64,000 bases of DNA from Pelagibacterium nitratireducens. GTDB lineage: Bacteria > Pseudomonadota > Alphaproteobacteria > Rhizobiales > Devosiaceae. The stretch is taken from NCBI RefSeq assembly GCF_037044555.1, contig NZ_CP146275.1, positions 662,501 through 726,500 of the forward strand, in the 5' to 3' direction. The translations under genes and the position numbers were made by a program. Under the pieces are notes generated by a model. It ran no database searches, was not told the DNA's origin, and worked only from the letters and a program-made list of their open reading frames with translations. Shown here in pieces: positions 37,410 to 46,995 of this stretch; within the stretch, counting starts at the first letter, position 1; each line of letters opens with the position of its first letter.

Positions 37410-37553
37410 ATTGGTTTGCCACTTGGGAGAGTGGTTGCGCCGTGGAGGCGGCGGGAGCGGCCATTGCCCGCTCCGGCAGATATCGCCGAACGGTGATCTG
37501 GACGGCTCGGATATCGAGCCCAACTGGCGAATGTTTCGCCCAGGGAGGAGAAC

Positions 37554-38780
37554 ATGACGATTTTCAGAAAGACCGCCGTCTTGGCGGCAAGTGCATCGAC
37601 CCTGGCCATGATGGCCGGAACCGCGATGGCCGGGACGGTCACCTGGTGGTCCCCGAATTTCCATGCGCCACGGGCGACCGAGCTCGTCGCGCAATTTGAA
37701 GCCGAACATCCCGACATCGATATCGTGATCGAGGAGACGACGTCCGACGGCCTGCCCCAGCGCGTCATCACGGCCCTGCAGTCGGGTTCGGCGCCCGACA
37801 TCATCGATGTCCAGCACGGCTGGATTGCCGGATATGCCCAGAACGGCCTGGTCATGCCGCTTGACGATATCATCAACGATCCGGACGATTTCATTCCCGC
37901 AGCGCTCGATTACGTGCGCTGGGAGGGCGAGACCTATGGCCTTCCCTTCCGGGCCGAAGGTCTGGCGGTGATCTACAACCGCGGTCATTTCGAGGCGGCC
38001 GGGCTCGACCCCGACAGCCCGCCCCAGACATGGTCCGAGCTGGTCGAGGCCGCGACCGCGCTGACCGGTGATGGCCAGTATGGCTTTGCGATCACCGGTG
38101 GTGGCGAGGTCGGCAACACGATCTTCCGGTCGCTGCCCTTCATCTGGATGAATGGCGGGTCGATCATCTCCGAAGACGGCTCAGAGGCGACCGTCAACCA
38201 GCCCGAGGCCGTCGAGGCCGTCAAATTCTATACCGACATGCTCGTCGAGCATGGGGTGTCTCCGTCTTCGACGCTTGAAAATGACGGCACGGCCAACCGT
38301 AGGCTGTTCATTGCCGAGGCCGTTTCGATGTATCAGGCCGGCCAGTTCGATATTGCATCGATCGAACAGGAAAATCCCGATATCGACCTGGGCGTGATGG
38401 AAATGCCGCATCCGGAAGGTGCCAATACCTCCGCGATCCTTGGCGGCTGGAGCTTCATCGTTCCGACCGACGCCAACAATCCCGAGGAAGCCAAGATCTT
38501 CATCGAGTGGATGGCGCAGCCGGAAAACATGGGTGTTTACACCGACACCTTCCCGGCTCGTGAGTCGGCAATGGATATGGAGCGCTTCCAGGACCCGCAG
38601 CTGGCCCCCTATCGCGAAGTGCTGCCCTTTACGCAGCCGGTGCCCACGCACCCGGCATGGGTACAGATCACGCAGGCCTATTTCGATGGCATCCAGCGGA
38701 TTCTGATCGGACAGCAGGACGCTCAGGCCGCGATGGATGATGCGGCTCTCGATATCCAGGATCTCCTGGACCAGTACTGA
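37554..38780 (+). CDS. CUT1-type sugar ABC transporter substrate-binding protein
   Basis: 408 residues. The signal peptide ends at 'AMAG' (about residue 26). 'TWWSPNFHAPRATELVAQFE' and 'GSAPDIIDVQHGWI' show the MalE-like fold. It binds the sugar in the periplasm for the two permeases downstream. A 'ggaggag' site precedes the ATG. It is the first gene after the IclR-type promoter copy 2. Confidence 0.93.
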   Translation: MTIFRKTAVLAASASTLAMMAGTAMAGTVTWWSPNFHAPRATELVAQFEAEHPDIDIVIEETTSDGLPQRVITALQSGSAPDIIDVQHGWIAGYAQNGLVMPLDDIINDPDDFIPAALDYVRWEGETYGLPFRAEGLAVIYNRGHFEAAGLDPDSPPQTWSELVEAATALTGDGQYGFAITGGGEVGNTIFRSLPFIWMNGGSIISEDGSEATVNQPEAVEAVKFYTDMLVEHGVSPSSTLENDGTANRRLFIAEAVSMYQAGQFDIASIEQENPDIDLGVMEMPHPEGANTSAILGGWSFIVPTDANNPEEAKIFIEWMAQPENMGVYTDTFPARESAMDMERFQDPQLAPYREVLPFTQPVPTHPAWVQITQAYFDGIQRILIGQQDAQAAMDDAALDIQDLLDQY

Positions 38781-38789
38781 GCCTTTCAA

Positions 38790-38818
38790 GGGATGCCGGC
38801 CTGGCTGGCCGGCATCCC
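38790..38818 (+). other. Intercistronic hairpin after the binding-protein gene
   Basis: Perfect 12-bp arms 'gggatgccggcc' and 'ggccggcatccc' around a 5-nt loop, with no T-tract. Its position right after the binding-protein gene mirrors the potF-potG case, and mRNA stabilisation is the likely role. It also rules out the ATG inside it (38793) as the permease start. Confidence 0.75.
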
Positions 38819-38846
38819 GTTCCAATCAAATCTGGAGCATGTCGTC

Positions 38847-39707
38847 ATGGGACGGATATCCCCGGGCCTTCTTTTTGCACTGCCGGCACTGATCGTGCTG
38901 ACCATGCTGGTTGCCTACCCCGTCATGTATACGGGTCTGCTCAGCGTCACCGATCAGCAGGGCAATTTCGTTGGCATCGATAATTTCCAGCGGGTCCTGG
39001 GGGCGCGCACCACGCCGATCGCCTTCACCAACACCTTGTGGTGGGTCGGGGGCTCGGTCGTCCTTCAGGTCGTGCTCGGCACCGCAACGGCCATCCTTCT
39101 CAACGAGAAATTTCCCGGACGTGGTATCTTGCGCTCGATCGCCGTCATTCCCTGGGTGGTGCCCGGCATCGTGGCGGCGCTGACCTGGGCATGGATGTTT
39201 CATACCGAGTTCGGCATCATCAACTACATGCTGACGGCGCCCGGCATCATCGATGAGCCGGTGGGCTGGCTCACCAATCCCGATACGGTGATGCCCGCAA
39301 TGATCGCGATCAACGTCTGGAAGCTGTTTCCGTTCGTTTCCATCATGGTGCTCGCAGGCCTGCAATCGATCCCCAAGGATCTCTACGAAGCCGCGCGGGT
39401 CGACGGGTCCAACTTTCTCGACGAAACCTGGCATGTGACCCTGCCGCAGGTGCGTCCGGTCATCCTCGCCGTCACGCTGCTGCTGGTGATTTGGGCGCTC
39501 AACCACATCACGACGATCTACGCAATCACCCGAGGCGGCCCGGCCAATCTGACCCTGATCACGCCCATCCAGATTTTCCGTCTCGCCTTTGAATCGGTCC
39601 AGTTCAACCAGGCTGCCGCCTTGTCGGTCCTGTTCTTTGCAGCGGTGATGATCATCGTGGCCATCTACATCAGAGTGTCATCGGCCCGAGAGGAGAAGGC
39701 GCTGTGA
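38847..39707 (+). CDS. Sugar ABC transporter permease (MalF type)
   Basis: 286 residues with six membrane helices. The coupling loop 'EAARVDGSNFLDETWHVTLP' is typical of CUT1 permeases. The ATG at 38847 has a 'ctggag' site 9 nt upstream. It is followed by the second permease with a GTGA overlap. Confidence 0.92.
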   Translation: MGRISPGLLFALPALIVLTMLVAYPVMYTGLLSVTDQQGNFVGIDNFQRVLGARTTPIAFTNTLWWVGGSVVLQVVLGTATAILLNEKFPGRGILRSIAVIPWVVPGIVAALTWAWMFHTEFGIINYMLTAPGIIDEPVGWLTNPDTVMPAMIAINVWKLFPFVSIMVLAGLQSIPKDLYEAARVDGSNFLDETWHVTLPQVRPVILAVTLLLVIWALNHITTIYAITRGGPANLTLITPIQIFRLAFESVQFNQAAALSVLFFAAVMIIVAIYIRVSSAREEKAL

Positions 39708-40534
39708 AACGGTCCAAAGCAAGTCTTGCCCTGATCTATGTCTGTGCCGCGCTCGTGGCCGCGGTGTGTCTGTTCCCGTTCCTGTGGATGTGGATGTCGT
39801 CGATCAAGGAGTTGCGCGAACTTTACACCATTCCCCCGGTGTGGTTCCCCGCGATGCCCACCCTGGAGAACTACCGCACGGTTCTGTTTGAATCCAATGT
39901 GCCGCGCTATTTCCTCAACAGCCTGATCATCTCGTTCGGCGCGACGGGGCTGGCGTTGTTCATCGCCATATTCGCCGCCTACGGGTTTGCGCGGTTCAAG
40001 TTCAGGGGCAAGACGTTTTACCAGTCCTTCGTTCTGATCGGTCAGCTTCTGCCGACGGCCGCCATCATCGTGCCGCTGTTTGTCACCCTGCGCACGCTGG
40101 GGCTGGTCAACACCTATCTGGGACTGATCCTGGTCTACATGATCATCACGCTGCCCTTGGCCGTGTGGATGCTCACGAGCTATTTCCGCTCGATCCCGGT
40201 CGAGCTCGAGGAGGCGGCCATCATCGACGGTTCCTCGCGCATCGGGGTCCTGTTCAGGATCACCCTGCCGCTCTCGATCCCCGGGATCATCGCGGTGCTG
40301 GTCTATTCGTTCGTCACCACCTGGAACGAGTTCATCTTCGCGCTGACCTTCGCCACCGATTCCTCGGTCAAGACCCTGCCGATCGGGCTGGCCGAATTCA
40401 CCACCGAGTTCAACACCGACTGGGGCGCGGTCATGGCGGCGTCCATGATCATGACGGTCCCCATCGCCGTGCTGTTTTTGTCCATGCAGCGCATGTTCGT
40501 CGGCGGCATGACGGCCGGAGCCACCAAGGGCTGA
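39704..40534 (+). CDS. Sugar ABC transporter permease (MalG type)
   Basis: 276 residues with six membrane helices. The coupling loop is 'EAAIIDGSSRIGVLFRITLP', and the C-terminal 'MQRMFVGGMTAGATKG' is typical of MalG-type permeases. The GTG start overlaps the preceding stop codon. Confidence 0.92.
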   Translation: MKRSKASLALIYVCAALVAAVCLFPFLWMWMSSIKELRELYTIPPVWFPAMPTLENYRTVLFESNVPRYFLNSLIISFGATGLALFIAIFAAYGFARFKFRGKTFYQSFVLIGQLLPTAAIIVPLFVTLRTLGLVNTYLGLILVYMIITLPLAVWMLTSYFRSIPVELEEAAIIDGSSRIGVLFRITLPLSIPGIIAVLVYSFVTTWNEFIFALTFATDSSVKTLPIGLAEFTTEFNTDWGAVMAASMIMTVPIAVLFLSMQRMFVGGMTAGATKG

Positions 40535-40572
40535 ACCGGCCAATTTCGAGACGTTTTGAGGAGTTCGCAACA

Positions 40573-41394
40573 ATGATCGCAACAACCGCCCATGGCATCC
40601 CCAAACTCGGGCTCGGCACGTTCGGGCGCACGGGCGAGGACGGCGTTTCAGCCCTTCTCGATGCGCTTGAGATCGGGTATCGCCACATCGATACGGCGCA
40701 AAGCTACGATACCGAATCCAGCGTCGGCGAAGCGGTTCGCCGATCCGGGCTGGCGCGCTCGGAGGTCTTTATCACCACCAAGGTCGCCGATACCAACCTG
40801 GCCAAGGCCGATTTCCTGCCCTCGGTCGAAAAGAGCCTTGAGACCCTTGGCGTGGACGGGGTCGATCTGTTGCTGATCCATTGGCCATCGGACAAGGATG
40901 CGGTGCCTTTCGAGGATTACATGCTTGCCCTCGCGCACACACAGGAGAAGGATTGGGCGAAACGCATAGGCGTTTCCAACTTTCCGATCGCCCTGCTCGA
41001 GAAGGCCGAGACGCTGCTGGGTGCCGGTGCCTTGAGCACCAACCAGGTGGAACTGCACCCTTTCCTTCAATCGCCCAAGCTCACGGCCTACGCCAAAGAA
41101 AAGAGCCTGCCGCTCACGGCCTATATGCCGCTGGCCAAGGGCAAGGTCAGCAAGGACGCCGTTCTGGAAAGAATTGGCGAAAAGCATGGCGTTACAGCCG
41201 CCGCGATCTCTCTGGCCTTCCTGATGGCCGAGGGTCATGTCGTCATCCCCGCCTCGTCCAGTCCGGACCGTTTGCGGGAAAACATGACGGCGATCGGGGT
41301 CACGCTCGACGCCGACGATATGGCGGCGATCCGGGCGCTCGATCAGGGTGGCCGCATGATCGATCCCGACAAGGCGCCAGAATGGGACGATTGA
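40573..41394 (+). CDS. Aldo/keto reductase, 2,5-diketo-D-gluconate-reductase-like
   Basis: 273 residues. The tetrad is Asp40, Tyr45, Lys70 and His103, with 'HIDTAQSY' and 'IGVSNFP' as family marks. It is an NADP(H)-dependent carbonyl reductase of the DkgA/DkgB group. Position inside the transporter operon suggests it acts on the imported sugar or a keto derivative. A 'tgagga' site lies upstream of the ATG. Confidence 0.9.
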   Translation: MIATTAHGIPKLGLGTFGRTGEDGVSALLDALEIGYRHIDTAQSYDTESSVGEAVRRSGLARSEVFITTKVADTNLAKADFLPSVEKSLETLGVDGVDLLLIHWPSDKDAVPFEDYMLALAHTQEKDWAKRIGVSNFPIALLEKAETLLGAGALSTNQVELHPFLQSPKLTAYAKEKSLPLTAYMPLAKGKVSKDAVLERIGEKHGVTAAAISLAFLMAEGHVVIPASSSPDRLRENMTAIGVTLDADDMAAIRALDQGGRMIDPDKAPEWDD

Positions 41395-41437
41395 ACGCCA
41401 TTTCACACCAAGCCAACGCGACAGACGGGAACTGACA

Positions 41438-42496
41438 ATGGGTACGGTATCGATAAAGGAAGCGCGAAAGGCGTACGGTGCGGTAGAGGTTCTGCACGGG
41501 GTCTCGCTCGACATAGCCGACGGTGAATTTGTCATACTGGTCGGCCCTTCGGGCTGCGGGAAATCCACGCTGCTGCGGATGATCGCCGGGCTCGAGGAGA
41601 TTTCGGGCGGCACGGTTTCCATCGCGGATCGGGTCGTCAACGATCTGCCACCCAAACAGCGCGACATCGCCATGGTCTTCCAGAGCTATGCGCTCTATCC
41701 GCACAAGACGGTCGCCCAGAATATGGGGTTTTCGCTCCATCTGGCGCGCACCCCCAAGGATGAGGTTGCGCGCCGGGTTGACGATGCAGCGCGTATCCTG
41801 GGGCTCGAAAAGCTGCTCGATCGCTATCCGCGCCAACTCTCGGGCGGGCAGCGTCAGCGCGTGGCCATGGGCCGGGCCATCGTTCGCGACCCCGAAGTGT
41901 TTTTGTTCGATGAGCCGCTTTCGAACCTGGATGCGAAATTGCGCGTTGCCATGCGCACCGAGATCAAGGCGCTTCATCAGCGGCTGGGGACCACGACGAT
42001 CTACGTCACCCACGATCAGATCGAAGCGATGACCATGGCCGACAGGATCGTGGTTATGCATGACGGCATTGTCGAGCAGATCGGCACCCCGCTCGAACTC
42101 TACGACGAACCGGCCAACCTGTTTGTCGCCGAGTTCATCGGTTCGCCGGCCATGAACATCGTCGAAGGCCGCATCACCGATGGCCAATTCGTCGCGCGCG
42201 ATGGGACGACCGTTCCTCTGGGCCAGACGCGCGGCGCGGTCGAGGGCCAGGCGGTCAAGCTGGGCATCCGGCCGGAAGATCTGATTCTTGACGATGCCGG
42301 TCTGGCCGGCACGATCATTACGATCGAACCGACCGGCTCGGAAACCCACGTCACACTCACCGTTGCGGGGACCGATATCAGCGGGGTGTTCCGCGAGCGC
42401 ATTTCGAACCGTCCGGGCAGCGCGTTGCCAGTGCGGTTCAATTCCGACAGGTTGCATCTTTTCGATGCCGAAACCGGCGTCAGGCTCAGCGCGTGA
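41438..42496 (+). CDS. Sugar ABC transporter ATP-binding protein (UgpC/MsmK type)
   Basis: 352 residues. Walker A is 'GPSGCGKS' (36-43), the signature '[19 protein letters not shown]', and Walker B '[16 protein letters not shown]'. The C-terminal TOBE/MalK regulatory domain runs from about 240 to the end. It completes the CUT1 transporter with the proteins encoded at 37554-40534. Confidence 0.94.
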   Translation: MGTVSIKEARKAYGAVEVLHGVSLDIADGEFVILVGPSGCGKSTLLRMIAGLEEISGGTVSIADRVVNDLPPKQRDIAMVFQSYALYPHKTVAQNMGFSLHLARTPKDEVARRVDDAARILGLEKLLDRYPRQLSGGQRQRVAMGRAIVRDPEVFLFDEPLSNLDAKLRVAMRTEIKALHQRLGTTTIYVTHDQIEAMTMADRIVVMHDGIVEQIGTPLELYDEPANLFVAEFIGSPAMNIVEGRITDGQFVARDGTTVPLGQTRGAVEGQAVKLGIRPEDLILDDAGLAGTIITIEPTGSETHVTLTVAGTDISGVFRERISNRPGSALPVRFNSDRLHLFDAETGVRLSA

Positions 42497-42503
42497 GGCA
42501 AAA

Positions 42504-43262
42504 ATGACTGCGATCTATCCCGATCTTGAAGGCAAGACCGTCCTCGTGACCGGCGGTGCCAGTGGCATCGGCGCCGCCATTGTGCGCGCCTTTGCCGCCC
42601 AGGGCGCCCGTGTCGGTTTTTTCGATATCGACCGGGCCGAAGGCGAAGCGCTCGAGAGCCAGCTAAGCGGGTCGGGTCAGTCGGCGCGATTTTTCGCCGT
42701 GGACATCACAGACATTGCCGCCCTGCGTAAAGGCATTGCCGATCTGCGGAGCGCATTGGGACCTATAGCGATCCTGATCAACAACGCCGCACGCGACGAC
42801 CGCCACCCGGCGCTCGATGTCACGCCCGAGGACTTCGACGCCTTAATGGCGGTCAATTTCCGCCACCAGTTCTTTGCCTCCCAGGCGGTGATCGAAGACA
42901 TGCGCGGACTGGGCGGGGGATCGATCATCTGCATGAGCTCGATTTCCTGGTTGGCCGGTTTTGGTGGCATGCCGCTCTATACGGCCGCAAAGGCAGGCAT
43001 ACTGGGCCTTGTCAAATCCCTGGCCCGCGATTTCGGCCCCGATGATATCCGGGTCAACGCCATTTCTCCGGGATGGATCATGACCGAACGGCAGATCGAG
43101 AAATGGCTCACGCCCGAGGCCGATGCCATGCGCGAGGACCGTCAGGCTCTCAAGCGCCGGCTCATGCCCGACGACATCGCGCGGCTGGCGCTGTTCTTAT
43201 GCTCAGAGGACGCCTCGGCAATCACCGGTCAGAACCATATCGCTGACGGCGGCTGGATCTGA
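42504..43262 (+). CDS. SDR family sugar 1-dehydrogenase (Caulobacter D-xylose dehydrogenase-like)
   Basis: 252 residues. The NAD site is 'TGGASGIG' (16-23), and the catalytic Ser145/148, Tyr159 and Lys163 are in place. The opening 'IYPDLEGKTVLVTGG', 'NAARDDRH' and 'WIMTERQIEKWLTPEA' are close to Caulobacter XylB as I recall it. It likely oxidises an aldose to a lactone, the first step before an aldonate dehydratase. The start is ATG at 42504, 8 nt after the ATPase stop. Confidence 0.88.
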   Translation: MTAIYPDLEGKTVLVTGGASGIGAAIVRAFAAQGARVGFFDIDRAEGEALESQLSGSGQSARFFAVDITDIAALRKGIADLRSALGPIAILINNAARDDRHPALDVTPEDFDALMAVNFRHQFFASQAVIEDMRGLGGGSIICMSSISWLAGFGGMPLYTAAKAGILGLVKSLARDFGPDDIRVNAISPGWIMTERQIEKWLTPEADAMREDRQALKRRLMPDDIARLALFLCSEDASAITGQNHIADGGWI

Positions 43263-43300
43263 CGGCGCCGACAGACACACATTTAGAGGAAAGGCACGCC

Positions 43301-44053
43301 GTGCAAGCTCCATCGGAAATCAAGGACATAACACGTCCCGCCAAACACATCTGCGACGCACTGGCAACAATCGGATCGGCGACGGCCAGCAGCGAACTCT
43401 CTTTCATGGGCATTCGAAACCCGCATATGCGCGGACCCAATGCGCTGCGCCAGGGCTATTCGGTTGCCGGACCCGCCCTTACCCTTCAATGCATGCCCAA
43501 GCGCGAAGACATCTATGGCGCGGGGGAATACGAGAACCCCGAACTGCAGCTGCATCGCCACGTGCTCTATCCCGCGCAGGCGGGGGACATGGTCGTTGTC
43601 GATGCGCGCGCCGATATGGCGAGCGGAATCTTTGGCGAAATGATGCTGACATTCCTGGCCGGTCGCGGCGGCTCGGGCATCGTCGTCGATGGCTGCATCC
43701 GCGATTCGGCCAAGGCAAAGGAACTCGATCTGGGCATCTGGGTGCGGGGCGTGACGCCCAATTATCACGCCCAGACCGAAATCATTCCCTTTGCCGTCAA
43801 CGTGCCGGTGGCGTGCGGCAATGTCCTGGTCATGCCCGGAGACATCATTGTCGCCGATGACGACGGCGTCGTCTCGGTGCCCGTCGCCATGGCCGAGGAA
43901 CTGATCGAGCGCTGCAGCCATCACGTTGAGTGGGAGGAGTTTTCGCGCCTTCGCCTCTCGCAGGGCGGCGATCTGCGCAAATATTACCCCTTGAGCGAAG
44001 CGGCCGAAGACGAATATCGCGCCTGGAAAGCCGCGCAGGGCGCCAAGGGCTGA
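43301..44053 (+). CDS. RraA-like aldolase (HMG/CHA-aldolase family)
   Basis: 250 residues. 'GIFGEMM' and 'GIVVDGCIRDS' form the Mg/pyruvate-enolate site of the RraA/4-hydroxy-4-methyl-2-oxoglutarate aldolase family. In this setting it could cleave a 2-keto-3-deoxy acid to pyruvate and an aldehyde. The GTG start at 43301 is preceded by 'gaggaaagg'. A true RNase E inhibitor role is unlikely given the extra length and the operon. Confidence 0.85.
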   Translation: MQAPSEIKDITRPAKHICDALATIGSATASSELSFMGIRNPHMRGPNALRQGYSVAGPALTLQCMPKREDIYGAGEYENPELQLHRHVLYPAQAGDMVVVDARADMASGIFGEMMLTFLAGRGGSGIVVDGCIRDSAKAKELDLGIWVRGVTPNYHAQTEIIPFAVNVPVACGNVLVMPGDIIVADDDGVVSVPVAMAEELIERCSHHVEWEEFSRLRLSQGGDLRKYYPLSEAAEDEYRAWKAAQGAKG

Positions 44054-44077
44054 TCCTCCAGTCATCGGAGACGATTT

Positions 44078-44575
44078 ATGTATCGCAACATGAATGGTTC
44101 GACGCACGTGCTGTCCGCTGCCGAAATTGCCGTGCCCGCCATCCCCGAGGACGAGCGCGTCTGGGTGCCGCAGGCCGAGGGCGTGTGGTTTCGCCCGCTC
44201 ATGCTCAACACGCTGGCGGGGCAGTGGTGCAATCTTTTGCGGGTGCGGCGCTCCGGCGTGCTCTCGCGTCACCTGCACCCCAATCCCGTGCATGGCTATG
44301 TCATCAAGGGACGCTGGCACTATCTCGAGCACGACTGGGTCGCCGAGACCGGCTCGTACGTCTTTGAACCGCCCGGCGAAATCCATACGCTCGTGGTGCC
44401 GGAAGAGTGCCCGGAAATGATCACGTTCTTCAACATCACCGGCTCGATGATCTATCTCGATTCCGACGACAGGCACACGGGATATGAAGACGTGTTCTCC
44501 AAGATCGACATGTGCCGCGAACACTATGAATCGGTGGGACTGGGCGCTGACTACCTCGACCGGTTCATACGTTGA
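44078..44575 (+). CDS. Cupin protein of the 2,4'-dihydroxyacetophenone dioxygenase family
   Basis: 165 residues. 'VWVPQAEGVWFRPLMLNT' and 'RHLHPNPVHGYVIKGRWHYL' carry the conserved cupin metal ligands, and 'YVFEPPGEIHTL' the last His. The family is named after a carbon-carbon-cleaving dioxygenase, but most members in sugar clusters are uncharacterised; an isomerase or epimerase role is possible. Confidence 0.85.
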   Translation: MYRNMNGSTHVLSAAEIAVPAIPEDERVWVPQAEGVWFRPLMLNTLAGQWCNLLRVRRSGVLSRHLHPNPVHGYVIKGRWHYLEHDWVAETGSYVFEPPGEIHTLVVPEECPEMITFFNITGSMIYLDSDDRHTGYEDVFSKIDMCREHYESVGLGADYLDRFIR

Positions 44576-44583
44576 GCCCGACG

Positions 44584-45345
44584 ATGGCAACCGATCCGGT
44601 CAGCTTTTCATGGGCGCAGGAGTGGTATGGCGGCCGTCGCGTCCTGGTGGTGGGCGGCAGCTCGGGGATTGGCGCGGCGATCGCGCGCGGGTTTGTTGCG
44701 GCCGGGGCCAATGTCACCATCACAGGCGTCAGCGACCGGGAAATCGAAGCCCTGTCGTCCGATCCTCAACTGTCCGGCGCGGCCGCCATGACGCTCGATG
44801 TGCGTGATGGCGCAGCTGTCGAAACCGAGATCGGGGCCATGGGCGCGCTCGATTGCCTCGTCAATTGCGCCGGGATCATCCGGCGCGGCGAAGAGCTCGA
44901 CCCGGCGGTTTTCGCCGAAACTGTCGAGGTCAACCTTAACGGTTCCATGCGCTGCTGCGCGGCGGCGCGGCCCGCTCTGGCCAGATCGCCGACCGGGGCC
45001 ATTCTCAACATGGCTTCAATGCTTTCGTTTTTCGGAGGCGGGCTTGTGCCCGGATATGCGGCCAGCAAGGGCGGCATCGCGCAACTGACCAAGTCGCTGG
45101 CCATTGCCTATGCGTCCGACGATATCCGCGTCAACGCCGTGGCGCCCGGCTGGATCGCAACGCCTCTTACCCAGGGTCTGCGCGACGACCCCGAACGCTC
45201 CCGCACCATTCTCGAGCGCACGCCGATGGGGCGATGGGGTCAGCCTCACGATGTGGCCAGCGCGGCCCTGTTTCTATGCTCGCCGGCTGCCGCCTTCATC
45301 ACCGGCGCTATCGTCACCGTCGATGGCGGCTATTCCGCCATGTAG
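44584..45345 (+). CDS. SDR family oxidoreductase
   Basis: 253 residues. 'GGSSGIG' (24-30), Ser145, Tyr158 and Lys162 form the classical SDR site. The C-terminal 'GAIVTVDGGYSAM' is typical. The ATG at 44584 is chosen; a TTG at 44572 overlapping the previous stop is possible. It is a second dehydrogenase in the same operon, distinct from the XylB-like one, perhaps acting on a deoxy-keto acid. Confidence 0.88.
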   Translation: MATDPVSFSWAQEWYGGRRVLVVGGSSGIGAAIARGFVAAGANVTITGVSDREIEALSSDPQLSGAAAMTLDVRDGAAVETEIGAMGALDCLVNCAGIIRRGEELDPAVFAETVEVNLNGSMRCCAAARPALARSPTGAILNMASMLSFFGGGLVPGYAASKGGIAQLTKSLAIAYASDDIRVNAVAPGWIATPLTQGLRDDPERSRTILERTPMGRWGQPHDVASAALFLCSPAAAFITGAIVTVDGGYSAM

Positions 45346-45367
45346 CCCGAAAATCAAGGACATTCCA

Positions 45368-45847
45368 ATGCGCCCCACCGATCCCACGCTCGAAGAGCTG
45401 ATCTCCCAACACCAGAGCCTCGTTCTCGAGCACTTCGATTATGCGATCGCCTGGGCTATCGGCGCGCATATCCGCGATGTTGCAACACGCCAGAGCATGC
45501 CGATTGCCATTGAAGTCTCCCATGGCAATGCTCCGGTCTTTCTGGCGCTCATGCCCGGATCCACGCCCGACAATATCGATTGGGTGCGGCGCAAGCGGGC
45601 TGTGGCGGTGCGCTTTCACAAGAGCTCGCTCTATATGCGCATCGAGGCCCAGCAAAAGAACTGGGATTTTTCCAAGCGCTGGCGCATTCCCGAGGCCGAC
45701 TATGTCGCCAGCGGGGGCAGCATTCCCATCACCGTGCGCTCCGCAGGCGTTGTCGGGGCGGCCACTGTCAGTGGCCTGACCGATGTTGACGATCATGCCC
45801 TGGTGGCCGATGCGCTCAGGGCCGTGCAAGCGGGCGGTAAGTCCTGA
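45368..45847 (+). CDS. HbpS/GlcG-like (UPF0303) protein
   Basis: 159 residues with the DUF336/HbpS fold: 'AIEVSHGNAPVFLALMPGST' and 'ASGGSIPITV.GVVGAATVSG' are typical. Related proteins bind heme or occur beside glycolate oxidation genes. Its place inside a sugar operon is known for UPF0303 members, but their role is not settled. Confidence 0.82.
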   Translation: MRPTDPTLEELISQHQSLVLEHFDYAIAWAIGAHIRDVATRQSMPIAIEVSHGNAPVFLALMPGSTPDNIDWVRRKRAVAVRFHKSSLYMRIEAQQKNWDFSKRWRIPEADYVASGGSIPITVRSAGVVGAATVSGLTDVDDHALVADALRAVQAGGKS

Positions 45848-45905
45848 AGGTCAACCGTGCCGACCGCCCTGGTCAATCATTCAACCCCATTTAGAGGAGC
45901 CACCA

Positions 45906-46919
45906 ATGGGCAGGGACGAAAAAATCCGCTGGGGCATCTTGTCCACAGCAGGCATTGGCATCAATCACGTCATTCCCGGATTGCTCAAATCGCCTCATGC
46001 CGAGGTCGTTGCCATTTCATCGCGCGATGGGGGGCGGGCACGGGCCGTTGCCGATCGGTTTGCCATCCCAAGAGCATACGGCAGTTATGAGGCGTTGCTG
46101 GAAGACCCTGAAATCGATGTCGTTTACAATCCTCTGCCCAACCATTTGCATGTCGATTTTACACTGGCGTCGGCCAGCAAGGGCAAGCATGTGCTTTGTG
46201 AAAAGCCTATCGGGATCACCGCCGAGGATGCCCGACGGCTGCGGTCGGTGCCGGACGGCATCCTGATCGGGGAAGCCTTCATGGTGCGCCATCACCCCCA
46301 GTGGAAGCGGGCCAGAGAGATTGTGCGGTCCGGCGAGTTGGGGGAGATCAAGGCGATCCGGGCCCTGTTCGCCTATCACAATGTCGAACCGGACAATGTG
46401 CGCAACCAGGCCGAGATCGGTGGCGGAGGGCTGCTCGACATCGGCTGTTATGCGGTGACGGCGGGGCGGTATTTCTTTGAGGCTGCACCTGAGCGCGCCC
46501 TGGCACTGATCGATCGCGATCCCGGTTTCGGCACCGATCGGCTCGCCAGCGTGCTGCTCGATTTCGGCAGGGGGCGGCAATTGAACTTTACCAGCGCCAC
46601 CCAGCTGGTACCGGCCCAGTCTCTCGAGATCCTTGGGCCATCGGGCCGCCTCGAGCTCGAAATTCCGTTCAATCCGCCGGCCGATCATCACACCGCGATT
46701 GTGATCGACAAGGGGGAAAGCCTGGGAGGCGAATTGGCGCGGCGGGAGATTTTGCCGGCCTGCGATCAGTATACCGAGCAGGCCAATGCCTTTGCCCGGG
46801 CGATTGCCGCACAAGAGCCGCTTGAGCACGATGTGGCCGATGCGATCGTCAATATGGCGGTGCTCGATGCCATTTTTGCCAGCGAACGCACCAATAGCTG
46901 GGCGTCAGTGCAAAGCTAG
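45906..46919 (+). CDS. Gfo/Idh/MocA family oxidoreductase
   Basis: 337 residues. An N-terminal Rossmann domain begins 'RWGILSTAGIGI'. 'CEKPIG' carries catalytic Lys100, and 'GGGGLLDIGCYAV' the conserved Asp and downstream residues. The C-terminal half is the substrate domain. It is probably a sugar or polyol dehydrogenase. A 'gaggagcc' site precedes the ATG. It is the last gene of the operon, with a terminator 21 nt after it. Confidence 0.92.
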   Translation: MGRDEKIRWGILSTAGIGINHVIPGLLKSPHAEVVAISSRDGGRARAVADRFAIPRAYGSYEALLEDPEIDVVYNPLPNHLHVDFTLASASKGKHVLCEKPIGITAEDARRLRSVPDGILIGEAFMVRHHPQWKRAREIVRSGELGEIKAIRALFAYHNVEPDNVRNQAEIGGGGLLDIGCYAVTAGRYFFEAAPERALALIDRDPGFGTDRLASVLLDFGRGRQLNFTSATQLVPAQSLEILGPSGRLELEIPFNPPADHHTAIVIDKGESLGGELARREILPACDQYTEQANAFARAIAAQEPLEHDVADAIVNMAVLDAIFASERTNSWASVQS

Positions 46920-46940
46920 CGGCACCTGGCATTCAGGAAC

Positions 46941-46976
46941 AGGCCCGCGCAACCGGAATAGTTGGCGGGCCTTTTG
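46941..46976 (+). terminator. Rho-independent terminator of the catabolic operon
   Basis: Arms 'aggcccgc(g)caac' and 'gttggcgggcct' form a 12-bp stem with one bulge and are followed by a T4-G-T3 tract. The left edge of the split dispersed repeat begins right after it. Confidence 0.88.
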
Positions 46977-46995
46977 TTTAGAGTATCCGTCTTGA

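Noticed and set aside
38793..38846. Earlier ATG for the MalF-type permease
   Set aside because: It lies inside a perfect 12-bp hairpin without a ribosome site. The ATG at 38847 has 'ctggag' at proper distance and fits the family start.
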